Below, piece after piece: positions 1 through 8,315 of a stretch of DNA of 64,000 bases. Every line of letters begins with the position of its first letter. The first letter of the stretch is position 1. The DNA is from Bacteroidetes bacterium GWF2_33_16. GTDB lineage: Bacteria > Bacteroidota > Bacteroidia > Bacteroidales > UBA12077. The notes beneath the pieces are model-generated. The model saw only the letters and a list, made by a program, of their open reading frames with translations. It was not told the DNA's origin and ran no database searches. The DNA lies in the NCBI GenBank assembly GCA_001768565.1, contig MEOE01000014.1, forward strand, positions 210,267 to 274,266, in the 5' to 3' direction. Position numbers and translations under genes: made by a program.

Positions 1-236
1 ATTTATTGACATTTTTTTATAAAATAGATTGATAATTTTTTAACTATGTTAGTATCTGGCAACTTTGTTAATTAATTTTTAATCAAAGATATTAATTGAT
101 TTTGAATAATTTAAGATGCTGTAGATTATAAAATTATTTGATTTATTGATAATCGATAATTAATTTTTAAATAAAAAAAATGATATTTGATTATTAACTT
201 TTTTTTAAACTCTAATTATTTAACCTATTAAACATT
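1..236. other. AT-rich non-coding leader region
   Basis: This stretch before the first gene is very AT-rich with many short A and T runs. I see no open frame worth calling, no clear TAnnTTTG promoter box and no terminator. It presumably holds the promoter of the caspase-like gene. Confidence 0.4.
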
Positions 237-1085
237 ATGAAAACACAAAAATGGATTAAACTAGCATTCGTTGCTTTAGCTGCAGGAGTTATTTTACAAA
301 GTTGCTCAAAAGAAGAGGGATTAATTCCACAGGATGATTTATCGGTGAACCCAACCTTTACTGTACGTCCTGATTTTGCAACATTGGATACCAGACCTGC
401 TGATGTTATTGCTCAATTTCAGGTTGTTGAAACCAACCCTGTTAAGTTGGATGCTGCTGCAAAAGCTGGCAAATATGCATTAGTTATTGGTATTTCTGAT
501 TATGCAGGAACTGCCAACGATCTGCAGTATTGCGATGATGACGCAATGGATTGGAAAGCTGAATTACAATCAGAAGGTTATTCTGTAACATCATTATTAG
601 ATGGAAATGCTACAAAAGCTGCAATAGAATCTGCTATCAACACATTGGCAAGCCAATCAATTGCAGGTAATGAAATAGCTTTTATTTATTCAGGACATGG
701 AAGCAAAGGAAATATTATTTCTGCTGATTTATATTATATAAGCAGTTCTTGGTTTAAAACCAAATTCTCTGCCGCAACAAGTACAAAGATGATGTTCTCA
801 TTTGATGCTTGCCAGATCGGCGCTATGGCTACAGATCTTAAAGCAACTGGAAGAGTTATTGCAGTAGCTTCAAATAAAACTGTTTACTCATACGATGGCG
901 ATGCTACTATGAAAAATGGTGTATTTACTTATTATCAAATGGAAGGTTTTAGTAAACAAAATTATATTTACTTTGAACCTGATTGTGACTATGCAATTAC
1001 CAATATGTTAGCCTGGGCTAAAAAGAATAGAGTAAGAGTTGCTCCATCTTATTCAGATTCATATGCTGGATATTTTGATTTATAA
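237..1085 (+). CDS. Caspase-family (peptidase C14) lipoprotein
   Basis: The 282-residue protein starts with a lipoprotein signal peptide: charged start, hydrophobic core and lipobox LQSC with Cys23. It is therefore probably anchored in the envelope. Residues 79 to about 280 form a caspase/metacaspase-like p20 fold. The first strand is YALVIGISDYA, His154 lies in YSGHGS, and Cys192 lies in FDACQIGAM; together they give the catalytic dyad of clan CD cysteine peptidases. An acidic DDDA segment follows the first strand, as is usual in C14 proteins. It stands alone and ends in a strong bidirectional terminator. The substrate is unknown; an envelope or secreted peptidase role is inference. Confidence 0.85.
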   Translation: MKTQKWIKLAFVALAAGVILQSCSKEEGLIPQDDLSVNPTFTVRPDFATLDTRPADVIAQFQVVETNPVKLDAAAKAGKYALVIGISDYAGTANDLQYCDDDAMDWKAELQSEGYSVTSLLDGNATKAAIESAINTLASQSIAGNEIAFIYSGHGSKGNIISADLYYISSSWFKTKFSAATSTKMMFSFDACQIGAMATDLKATGRVIAVASNKTVYSYDGDATMKNGVFTYYQMEGFSKQNYIYFEPDCDYAITNMLAWAKKNRVRVAPSYSDSYAGYFDL

Positions 1086-1104
1086 AGAACTAAAAAACAT
1101 ACTG

Positions 1105-1137
1105 AAAAAGATGCTGTAATTTAACAGCATCTTTTTT
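1105..1137. terminator. Bidirectional Rho-independent terminator
   Basis: The stem AAAAAGATGCTGT pairs perfectly with ACAGCATCTTTTT around a 6-nt loop. It lies between two convergent genes (stops at 1085 and 1136) and has T-runs on both strands. Confidence 0.85.
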
Positions 1138-1858
1138 ATTTTTCTCTTCGGAAACTTAAACGTTCTTCCTTGCTCATTTTTTCTGTTGCATACTGAATAA
1201 TCAACCGGGCACAGTCGTTTTTCCATTTTAGAAGGAAAGCTTCCGTTTGATTTCTATCTTTTTTCCAACATTCACGTAAAAACCATCCTAATCCTTGGTG
1301 CACTTCACGTTCAGGGTCCATCATCATACAATCGATAAAATCAAACAATTTATTAAAATCATTGCTATGCTTCAAATATTTAATCATTGCAACCGGAACA
1401 CAACGGCGTTGGAATTTGTTTTTTGAAGTACGCCATTTCGATAGATCTTCGAGTTTAATTATTTCTTTTTTCCAGAGTTCTGGAAAGAAATACATAACCA
1501 AACCGTCGGTATGTGCCCAATTATTTATTCCTAACGAAAACCAATCGTTTAATTCAGTAAAGGTTTCTTTTGTAAATTCTCTTGTATATTCATTAAGAAT
1601 AAGCAAAGCAAAACTTGGTAATTCGTATTCTCTTTCAGGGATAAGCAACTTGCATAAGGAATAGGCATTATGAATATCTAATTTATGATCAGCAATAATC
1701 TCTTTCGATTTCATTTCAATTAGGCCAGAATCTAATCCATAACCAATAAGTCCGCCTTTAAAATAGCGGGAATACTTTATAATATTTTTCTCATTCCTAT
1801 TTTGCGAACAAAATATCAATATTTCTTCTTTGATCTTTGTAATGTTCATTTTAACCAT
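1136..1858 (-). CDS. DNA alkylation repair protein, AlkD-like
   Basis: The 240-residue all-helical protein matches the AlkD/AlkC HEAT-repeat DNA glycosylases, which excise N3- and N7-alkylated purines. The segment INNWAHTD has Trp114 and Asp118 with the same W-x3-D spacing as the lesion-contacting Trp and catalytic Asp of Bacillus AlkD. Arg151/Arg152 in FQRRCVPVAM correspond to the DNA-contacting arginine region. A late helix with HQGLGWFLRECW is also typical of the family. Two in-frame ATGs lie close together (MVKMN), so the start may be three codons later. It is a single gene sharing its terminator with the caspase-like gene. Confidence 0.8.
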   Translation of the reverse strand: MVKMNITKIKEEILIFCSQNRNEKNIIKYSRYFKGGLIGYGLDSGLIEMKSKEIIADHKLDIHNAYSLCKLLIPEREYELPSFALLILNEYTREFTKETFTELNDWFSLGINNWAHTDGLVMYFFPELWKKEIIKLEDLSKWRTSKNKFQRRCVPVAMIKYLKHSNDFNKLFDFIDCMMMDPEREVHQGLGWFLRECWKKDRNQTEAFLLKWKNDCARLIIQYATEKMSKEERLSFRREK

Positions 1859-1992
1859 TATTTATTTTAATGAATAAAAGTAATTAAGAAATTTTTAAAA
1901 AAAAAAGAGCAAAAAACTTGACTTGTATTTATAAAATTCTTAAAATTGTACGAAAAAGGTAAAAAGAGACAAAAAACGTAAACAAAAATAAA

Positions 1993-2574
1993 TTGAGTAC
2001 AAAAAGAAATCATATTGTAATTGCTGCAAAAGATCTATTCTATAAATATGGAATAAAACGTGTAACTATTGAAGAAATTTGTAAGAATGCCAAAGTAAGC
2101 AAGATGACTTATTACAAATTTTTTCAAAATAAGATAGAGTTGGTTAAATATATATTTGAAACAGTTCAACAAGAAACTCTTAATAAATATCGTATGATTA
2201 TGGATAGTAATATTCCATTTAATGAAAAAGTATTAAAAACGATAGAGCTTAAAATTGAACAAACAAATAATATTAGTCGTGAGTTTTACGCTGAACTTAT
2301 GAATTCTGATGAACCAGACATTAAGTTGATGATGATAAACATGATGACAGAAAATTTAGAAATTATTTTGAATGATTATAAGTTAGCCCAGCAAAATGGA
2401 GATATTCGGTTAGATATAAAGCCTGAATTTATTTTATATTTTCTAAATCATATGCTTGAAATGGGTAAAGATGAGAAACTCTCAAAGCTCTATGCTAATC
2501 CGCAGGAAATGATAATGGAATTGACAAATTTCTTCTTTTATGGAATTTTGCCAAGGCAAGATAAAACAAAGTAA
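1993..2574 (+). CDS. TetR/AcrR-family transcriptional regulator
   Basis: The 193-residue protein has an N-terminal TetR helix-turn-helix at about residues 8-55. The segments RVTIEEICKNAKVSKMTYYKFF and the preceding AAKDLFYKYG are diagnostic for the family. The C-terminal ligand domain is not recognisable by specificity. The start is a TTG codon, chosen because it places the usual short arm before the first helix. It is the first gene of a same-strand run: the outer-membrane barrel gene starts 11 bases after its stop. It therefore probably represses the downstream export operon. No operator is certain, although the upstream region carries A-rich repeats ending in CAAAAAAC and ACAAAAAAC. Confidence 0.85.
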   Translation: MSTKRNHIVIAAKDLFYKYGIKRVTIEEICKNAKVSKMTYYKFFQNKIELVKYIFETVQQETLNKYRMIMDSNIPFNEKVLKTIELKIEQTNNISREFYAELMNSDEPDIKLMMINMMTENLEIILNDYKLAQQNGDIRLDIKPEFILYFLNHMLEMGKDEKLSKLYANPQEMIMELTNFFFYGILPRQDKTK

Positions 2575-2585
2575 ACCGATCACTA

Positions 2586-3737
2586 ATGAAGTCAAAGTTA
2601 GTCTATATATTAATTGTATTATTGTTTTTGACATCATTCTTAAATGAGGTTAAAGCTCAGGATAAAGGTTTTAGCGAGCAATTAATTGGCTGGCTAACAA
2701 TAAATCCTGACGACCCTTTTAAAACTCAATTGGGTATGCGATATATTCCATCGATTATTGCCAATCAAAAAATTAAGAACGACCTTTTTTTGGGGCTGGA
2801 GATGTCTGTAAATGCCTATGGAAATGGATTGTTGTATGCTTTCGATAGCCTTGAATCGAATGCCGAGATAAAACCCTATAGATTATGGGTTCGATTTTCA
2901 GGTAAGCAATTCGAAGTTCGTGCCGGATTACAAAAAATAAATTTTGGTTCTGCAACAATACTGCGGCCTTTGATGTGGTTCGATAAGATGGACCCACGTG
3001 ATCCGCTTCAGTTAACCGATGGTGTTTATAGTGTTTTAGGCCGTTACTATTTTTTAAATAATGCAAATATATGGCTCTGGGGGCTTTATGGCAACTCCGA
3101 TACAAAAGGTTGGGAGGTTTTTCCATCGAATAAGAAAAAAGCCGAAGTAGGTGGCAGAATACAATTACCTGTTTCTACAATTGGTGAGATAGCTACTTCT
3201 TATCATTATCGCGATGGAATATTTGACGGAACATTTGCTGATACATTAACCGACAGAAAAGAATTTTCTGAAAATCGTTATTCAATTGATGGAAAGTTTG
3301 ATCTGGGTATTGGACTTTGGTTCGAAGGTACTCTAATACATCAGAATTTGAATTTTACAGATATTGACTATTCGAGGCTTTTAAATATTGGTACCGATTA
3401 TACATTTGGAGTTGGCAATGGATTAACTGCTATTGCAGAGTATTTTACTTATCAATCATCCACAAACCCTTTTGAGAGTGGAACGGGTATTAACTTCGGA
3501 GCTATGCATATAAGTTATCCTGTTAGTATTATCAGCAATTTGTCGGCAATTGTATATTACGATTTTACAAACAAGAATTTTTACCGTTTTATTAATTGCT
3601 CCTGGACTTATGATAAATGGGTTTTTTATATAATGGGATTTTGGAATCCTGATAAGTTTCAAATATATCAGAATATAGGAAATACAAACTTATATAGCGG
3701 ATATGGAGCACAGGTGATGGTGGTGTTTAATAATTAG
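2586..3737 (+). CDS. Outer-membrane beta-barrel protein (DUF1302/porin-like)
   Basis: The 383-residue protein has a signal peptide ending near VKAQ at about residue 25. The rest is alternating amphipathic strands rich in aromatic residues, ending in a short hydrophobic strand (AQVMVVFNN) as expected for a BAM substrate. The stretch NFGSATILRPLMWFD followed by DPRDPLQLTDG is reminiscent of DUF1302-like and other channel-forming barrels. It sits 11 bases after the TetR gene and upstream of ABC exporter genes, which suggests an outer-membrane component or partner of that exporter. Its transported substrate cannot be read from the sequence. Confidence 0.65.
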   Translation: MKSKLVYILIVLLFLTSFLNEVKAQDKGFSEQLIGWLTINPDDPFKTQLGMRYIPSIIANQKIKNDLFLGLEMSVNAYGNGLLYAFDSLESNAEIKPYRLWVRFSGKQFEVRAGLQKINFGSATILRPLMWFDKMDPRDPLQLTDGVYSVLGRYYFLNNANIWLWGLYGNSDTKGWEVFPSNKKKAEVGGRIQLPVSTIGEIATSYHYRDGIFDGTFADTLTDRKEFSENRYSIDGKFDLGIGLWFEGTLIHQNLNFTDIDYSRLLNIGTDYTFGVGNGLTAIAEYFTYQSSTNPFESGTGINFGAMHISYPVSIISNLSAIVYYDFTNKNFYRFINCSWTYDKWVFYIMGFWNPDKFQIYQNIGNTNLYSGYGAQVMVVFNN

Positions 3738-3774
3738 TATCAAGAATCAAGAAATAAGTATCGAGAAACAAGAA
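3736..3774. repeat. Short tandem direct repeat
   Basis: Two 18-base units, AGTATCAAGAATCAAGAA and AGTATCGAGAAACAAGAA, match at 16 of 18 positions and are separated by three bases. They begin at the stop codon of the barrel gene. They lie inside the operon, in the 96-base gap before the ABC ATPase gene. Confidence 0.6.
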
Positions 3775-3833
3775 ACTCACAACTTATTAAACTTTAGGCA
3801 ATTTAGGCACTTTTAACTTATAACTTTTTATAT

Positions 3834-4535
3834 ATGGAACAATCAAAAATAATAACAATAAAAAACCTGGTAAAAAAATTCCCTGTTGGAAAGGGCTTTT
3901 TTATTGCTCTAAATGGTATAAATACCGGTTTTGAACAAGGTGAATTTGCCGGATTGGTTGGACCCAGTGGATCGGGTAAAACAACCTTGTTAAATATTAT
4001 TGGTTCGCTCGATTCGCCTAGTGAAGGCAGTGCTGAGGTGCTGGGATATTCGGTTGGCAGCCTTACCCATAAACAAGCAGCCATGTTGCGCCGACAGCAT
4101 ATCGGATTTATATTTCAGACCTTCAACTTATTGCCTGTTTATACTGTATTCGAAAATATCGAATTTCCACTTTTGTTAATGAATATGACAGCTACTGAAC
4201 GCACAAAGGCGGTTCATGATGCCATTGAATGGGTTGGTTTGGGTGATAAAATAAAATCACGTCCTGCAATGCTCTCGGGTGGCGAATGTCAACGTGTGGC
4301 AATTGCAAGGGCAATGGTAAAAAAACCCGAAATTGTGTTGGCCGACGAACCTACTGCTAATCTGGATGCCGAAAACTCTCATCACATTTTGCAAACTATG
4401 GAGAAACTAAACAAGGAACTGAAAACTACGTTCATTTTCGCTACGCATGATGAGAAGGTGATTAATTATCTGCATCGAAAAATTCAGCTTTTCGATGGTA
4501 AGATTGCTAAAGACGAATTGATTAAATCAATTTAA
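3834..4535 (+). CDS. ABC transporter ATP-binding protein, LolD/MacB type
   Basis: The 233-residue protein is a complete nucleotide-binding subunit. The Walker A motif GPSGSGKT is at residues 43-50, followed by a Q-loop (FIFQTFNLLPVYTV), the signature LSGGECQRVAIARA and a Walker B/D-loop (VLADEPTANLD). The H-loop FATHD follows. Length and motifs match the LolD/MacB branch that energises FtsX-type permeases by moving envelope substrates without a translocation channel. The two permease genes follow at once (14 bases to the first). It should act at the cytoplasmic face of the inner membrane. Confidence 0.93.
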   Translation: MEQSKIITIKNLVKKFPVGKGFFIALNGINTGFEQGEFAGLVGPSGSGKTTLLNIIGSLDSPSEGSAEVLGYSVGSLTHKQAAMLRRQHIGFIFQTFNLLPVYTVFENIEFPLLLMNMTATERTKAVHDAIEWVGLGDKIKSRPAMLSGGECQRVAIARAMVKKPEIVLADEPTANLDAENSHHILQTMEKLNKELKTTFIFATHDEKVINYLHRKIQLFDGKIAKDELIKSI

Positions 4536-4549
4536 ACGGAGGAAATGCT

Positions 4550-5722
4550 ATGATAGCTTTAAAATTAGCATACAGAAACCTGGTAGGAGCAGGAATACGA
4601 ACATGGCTTAATGTGTTTGTTTTATCGATTGCATATGTTCTAATAATCTATTTTAATGGATTAATGAGTGGATGGAATCGTGAAGCCCGAAGAGATACTA
4701 TTAACTGGGAAATCGCAAATGGTCAGTATTGGCAAAAGGATTACGATCCTTACGATCCTTTTTCATTTAACGATAGTCATAGTGCTATTCCTTCAGTTTT
4801 TAACAGCAAGATTGATGAAGGGAAAATTGTACCAATACTTATATCTGAAGCTACTATTTACCCCGAAGGCCGAATTCAGAGTATTGTATTAAAGGGAATA
4901 AGTACTAATCAGAAAATATTAAAATTGCCTACTTATGAATTAAATGTCGAAATAGCAGAAATACCTGGTATTATTGGAAAGCGATTCTCAAAAAATACAA
5001 ATCTAAAGAAAGACGATTTAGTAACAGTTCGATGGCGCGATGCAAACGGAACTTTTGATGCTGCTGAAATAAGAATTATTAGCGTATTTAATTGCAACGT
5101 GCCCACTGTCGATAATGGACAAATATGGATTCCCTTAGACGATTTGCAAAAGATGAAGCAAATGCCGGACGAAGCTACAATCCTGGTTAATGGTGATGAA
5201 CTTAAAGTAAATAGTGAAATAGTTGGCTGGGTTTATAAGGATATAGAATTTCTTGTAATGGATATTACGAAAATAATTAAGACCAAACGGATTGGTAGTT
5301 CTTTTTTTTATATCATAATTCTAGCGTTAGCTATGTTAGCTATTTTCGATACACAGGTTTTATCCATCTTTAAAAGGCAAAAAGAAATCGGGACATATGT
5401 TGCCATGGGCATGACCAGAAAACAGGTTGTTACCTTGTTTACTGTAGAAGGAGCATTTCATGCTGTGCTGGCTGCAATTGTTGGTGCCATTTATGGAATT
5501 CCGATTTTAGCTTATGTCGCAAAAATTGGATTTAAAATACCCGAAGGTTCTGATGATATGGGGCTGGCAATGGCCGATGTAATCTATCCTTTTTTTAGTC
5601 TGATGCTTATAGTATCAACTATTATTCTTGTTTTTCTAATTACAACTATTGTCAGTTACCTTCCAGCACGTAAAATTTCAAAGATGGAACCAACTGATGC
5701 AATTAAAGGTAAAATACAATGA
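4550..5722 (+). CDS. ABC transporter permease, FtsX/LolC-like (1)
   Basis: The 390-residue protein has the MacB/FtsX layout: one N-terminal membrane helix (about 17-40), a large periplasmic domain, and three membrane helices near the C terminus. The FtsX core motif KRQKEIGTYVAMGMTRKQV links the first and second C-terminal helices. A plausible Shine-Dalgarno GGAGG precedes the ATG. Its stop overlaps the start of the second permease by four bases (ATGA). The two probably form a heterodimer driven by the preceding ATPase. Confidence 0.88.
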   Translation: MIALKLAYRNLVGAGIRTWLNVFVLSIAYVLIIYFNGLMSGWNREARRDTINWEIANGQYWQKDYDPYDPFSFNDSHSAIPSVFNSKIDEGKIVPILISEATIYPEGRIQSIVLKGISTNQKILKLPTYELNVEIAEIPGIIGKRFSKNTNLKKDDLVTVRWRDANGTFDAAEIRIISVFNCNVPTVDNGQIWIPLDDLQKMKQMPDEATILVNGDELKVNSEIVGWVYKDIEFLVMDITKIIKTKRIGSSFFYIIILALAMLAIFDTQVLSIFKRQKEIGTYVAMGMTRKQVVTLFTVEGAFHAVLAAIVGAIYGIPILAYVAKIGFKIPEGSDDMGLAMADVIYPFFSLMLIVSTIILVFLITTIVSYLPARKISKMEPTDAIKGKIQ

Positions 5723-6993
5723 TAAAATTCTTATTTATAGGACTCCTTCGCGATCGAAGCCGCAGTTTAATGCCAATACTGATTGTTGCAATAGGTGTTA
5801 TGCTATCGGTTTTTATGTACTGTTACCTTCTTGGTTTAATGGGTGATATGATCGATTTTAATGCACGCTTTGCCACGGGGCATGTTAAAATAATGACTCA
5901 TGCCTATGCCGAAAATCAGGACCAAAACCCCAATGATTTGGCATTACTTGAAACAAACTCACTGATTGGAAATTTAAAAACAGAATTCCCCGATATGGAT
6001 TGGGTTCAGAGGATTAAATTCGGTGGATTAATTGATGTGCCTGACGAGAATGGAGAAACAAAAACGCAGGGAACAGGTTTTGGAATGGCTTACGATATTA
6101 TTTCTGAAAACTCAACTGAAATTGAACGGATGAATCTTGAGAAAGCACTGGTTAAAGGAACTTTGCCAAAGCATAAAAATGAGATTCTTTTAAGCGATGA
6201 TTTTGCCCAAAAACTCAATGTAAATCTTGGTCAATCCATAACACTTATTTCATCAACAATGTATGGAGAGATGGCAATTTTTAATTTCAACGTAGTTGGT
6301 ACAATTAAATTTGGAACACAAGTTCTCGATAAAGGAGGCATTGTTGCTGATATTTCAGGTATACAGGATGCACTTAACATGGAAAATGCTGCAGGTGAAA
6401 TATTAGGTTTTTTGAATTCTAAGGTTTATTTAGATGAAGAAGCAAATCGAGTGGCATCAGTTTTTAATGAAAAATACAGGAATTCTGATGATGTGTTTTC
6501 TCCGATAATGCTTAGGCTTAAAGAACAATCATTTCTATCATCATATCTGGATTTAATTGATTCAATGCAAGGTATTATAATCAGTATGTTTATTCTTGTT
6601 ATGGCTATAGTTTTATGGAATACTGGACTTATTGGCGGATTACGCCGATATGGCGAAATAGGAGTGAGGCTTGCAATTGGCGAAGATCATCATCATATTT
6701 ATAAAATGATGATTTATGAATCTATTCTAATTGGAATTGTTGGATCTACTCTTGGAACTATTGTTGGTTTATTTTTGGCTTATTTGATGCAAGAAATAGG
6801 AATTGACATTAGCAGCATCATGAGAAATAATACACTTATGATGCAATCCGTTTTTCGTGCAAAAATAACTCCTCCTGCATTTTATATCGGGTTTATTCCA
6901 GGGATATTTGCTATTGTTTTGGGTACAATGTTATCCGGGATAGGAATTTATAAGCGAAAAACAGCACAATTGTTTAAGGAACTGGAAGTGTAA
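5719..6993 (+). CDS. ABC transporter permease, FtsX/LolE-like (2)
   Basis: The 424-residue protein repeats the topology of its neighbour: an N-terminal helix, a periplasmic domain of about 250 residues, and a three-helix FtsX core starting near residue 285. The linker GGLRRYGEIGVRLAIGE is the equivalent of the RxxEIGxxxAxG motif of FtsX proteins. Translational coupling (ATGA overlap) with the upstream permease supports a LolC/LolE-like pair. Together with the ATPase and the LolA-like product downstream, this looks like a system that extracts a lipid or lipoprotein from the inner membrane. The substrate is unknown. Confidence 0.88.
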   Translation: MIKFLFIGLLRDRSRSLMPILIVAIGVMLSVFMYCYLLGLMGDMIDFNARFATGHVKIMTHAYAENQDQNPNDLALLETNSLIGNLKTEFPDMDWVQRIKFGGLIDVPDENGETKTQGTGFGMAYDIISENSTEIERMNLEKALVKGTLPKHKNEILLSDDFAQKLNVNLGQSITLISSTMYGEMAIFNFNVVGTIKFGTQVLDKGGIVADISGIQDALNMENAAGEILGFLNSKVYLDEEANRVASVFNEKYRNSDDVFSPIMLRLKEQSFLSSYLDLIDSMQGIIISMFILVMAIVLWNTGLIGGLRRYGEIGVRLAIGEDHHHIYKMMIYESILIGIVGSTLGTIVGLFLAYLMQEIGIDISSIMRNNTLMMQSVFRAKITPPAFYIGFIPGIFAIVLGTMLSGIGIYKRKTAQLFKELEV

Positions 6994-7002
6994 ATTAATC
7001 GA

Positions 7003-7089
7003 GTCATTGCGATACTGGCAATTTGCCAGGAGAAGCAATCTACTTATTTTAAAAAGATGGCTTCGTCTTACGGCAGTCATCGCAAAGAC
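7003..7089. repeat. REP-like imperfect palindromic element
   Basis: Outer arms GTCATTGCGA and TCGCAAAGAC pair at 9 of 10 positions. Inner arms GAAGCAATCT and AGATGGCTTC also pair at 9 of 10. A nested perfect hairpin, CTGGCAA-T-TTGCCAG, lies at 7015-7029. The unit fills the gap between the second permease and the LolA-like gene. Elements of this 'cattgcga...gaagcaatct' type are known to me as dispersed intergenic repeats in diverse bacteria; copy number here cannot be judged. Confidence 0.65.
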
Positions 7090-7107
7090 TAATAAACAAA
7101 ACAAAAT

Positions 7108-7842
7108 ATGAAAAACGCACTATTAGTATTATTTCTAATTGGAAGCATGTTTGTTCAGGCCCAAAATCCAACAGGAAAAGAAATTCTGGATCGTATCGAT
7201 AAAAATATGGCTTCAAAAAGTCAGATAGTAACTTCGAAAATGATCATTCATGGTCAGCGAAGTTCACGTACAATCGAAGCGAAAACATGGTCGATAGGAG
7301 AGAATAAAGCTTTTACTGAGTATCTTGCTCCTGCACGCGAAAAAGGAACAAAAATGCTTAAGCTTGAAGATGAGCTATGGATTTTTTCGCCATCAACAGA
7401 CCGAATTATTAAAATATCGGGACACATGTTACGCCAATCGGTTATGGGATCTGATCTTTCGTACGAAGATATGATGGAAAATTCCAACCTTATTGAAAAG
7501 TATGATGCAGTGGTTACCGGAACAGAATCGATAAACGATCGTAATTGTTGGGTTGTTGAGTTACAGGCCAAAACTGCTGATGTAGCATATCAGATTCGTA
7601 AAATATGGGTCGATAAAGACAAGTATATTCCATTACGTGAAGAACTATATGCAAAAAGTGGAACACTACTCAAGAAAACAGATTTCTTCGAAATCACTAA
7701 AATTGGAAATAGATGGTATCCAAAGAAAATTGTATTTAAAGATATGCTTAAAAAGGGCGATGGTACAGAATTTATTATTGATGAAATACTTTTTGAGCAA
7801 GCCATTGATGAGTATATTTTTACTAAAGCAGCTTTGAAATAG
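7108..7842 (+). CDS. LolA-like outer membrane lipoprotein-sorting protein
   Basis: The 244-residue protein has a signal peptide ending at about residue 19 (MFVQAQ). The mature part fits the uncharacterised LolA-like family (PF17131): strands around KMIIHGQRSSRTIEAKTW, the segment GTKMLKLEDELWIFSPSTDR, and KIWVDKDKYIPLREELY. Such proteins have the half-barrel fold of LolA and LolB, which carry lipidated cargo across the periplasm. It is the last gene of the TetR-ABC cluster and would be the soluble carrier between the permeases and the outer-membrane barrel. A palindromic repeat separates it from the permease gene, so it could have partly independent expression. Confidence 0.8.
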   Translation: MKNALLVLFLIGSMFVQAQNPTGKEILDRIDKNMASKSQIVTSKMIIHGQRSSRTIEAKTWSIGENKAFTEYLAPAREKGTKMLKLEDELWIFSPSTDRIIKISGHMLRQSVMGSDLSYEDMMENSNLIEKYDAVVTGTESINDRNCWVVELQAKTADVAYQIRKIWVDKDKYIPLREELYAKSGTLLKKTDFFEITKIGNRWYPKKIVFKDMLKKGDGTEFIIDEILFEQAIDEYIFTKAALK

Positions 7843-7930
7843 GTTTTTAAGTTTGGTTTCAAATATTAAATACCAATACATAATAATTTCAAATATTTCT
7901 TTATTTTGCATCAATTTAAAAACCAAACAA

Positions 7931-8308
7931 ATGACAAATAATCTTTTGTATAAAGATTTAGCCAAAGGTATTTTCGATGCAATGAATAAACGCGATTTTT
8001 CTGAAATCCAAAATTCTATTTCTGAAAACCTTATATTTGATTTTCCAGGTGCTGGAAGGATAGATGGAGCTAAAAGAGTAGTTTTATTTTTAACTGCTTT
8101 ATTACGTAAATACTCTGTATTGCAATTTAATGTTTCGGAAGTATTTGTCGAAGGCGATAGAGCTTGCGCTATATGGACAAACCAAGGTGAAAGTAAAGAT
8201 GGTAAACCATATGCCAATAAAGGAGTTACTATATTTCAATTCACCGACAATAAAATAGGCTCAATGAGCGATTATTTTAAAGATACTTCCTTTACAAATA
8301 CCAAATAA
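7931..8308 (+). CDS. NTF2/SnoaL-like small protein
   Basis: The product has 125 residues when started at the ATG at 7931 (MTNNLLYKDLAKG). A longer frame reaches back to 7853 but that extension is low-complexity and overlaps the likely leader. The pattern fits the NTF2-like cone fold: an N-terminal helix, FDFPGAGRIDGAKRV, a curved sheet ending in GKPYANKGVTIFQFTDNKI, and SDYF at the end. Many SnoaL/limonene-hydrolase-like proteins look like this and their substrates vary, so no function is assigned. The flavodoxin-like gene starts seven bases after its stop, so the two are probably co-transcribed. Confidence 0.6.
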   Translation: MTNNLLYKDLAKGIFDAMNKRDFSEIQNSISENLIFDFPGAGRIDGAKRVVLFLTALLRKYSVLQFNVSEVFVEGDRACAIWTNQGESKDGKPYANKGVTIFQFTDNKIGSMSDYFKDTSFTNTK

Positions 8309-8315
8309 TAGTTAT

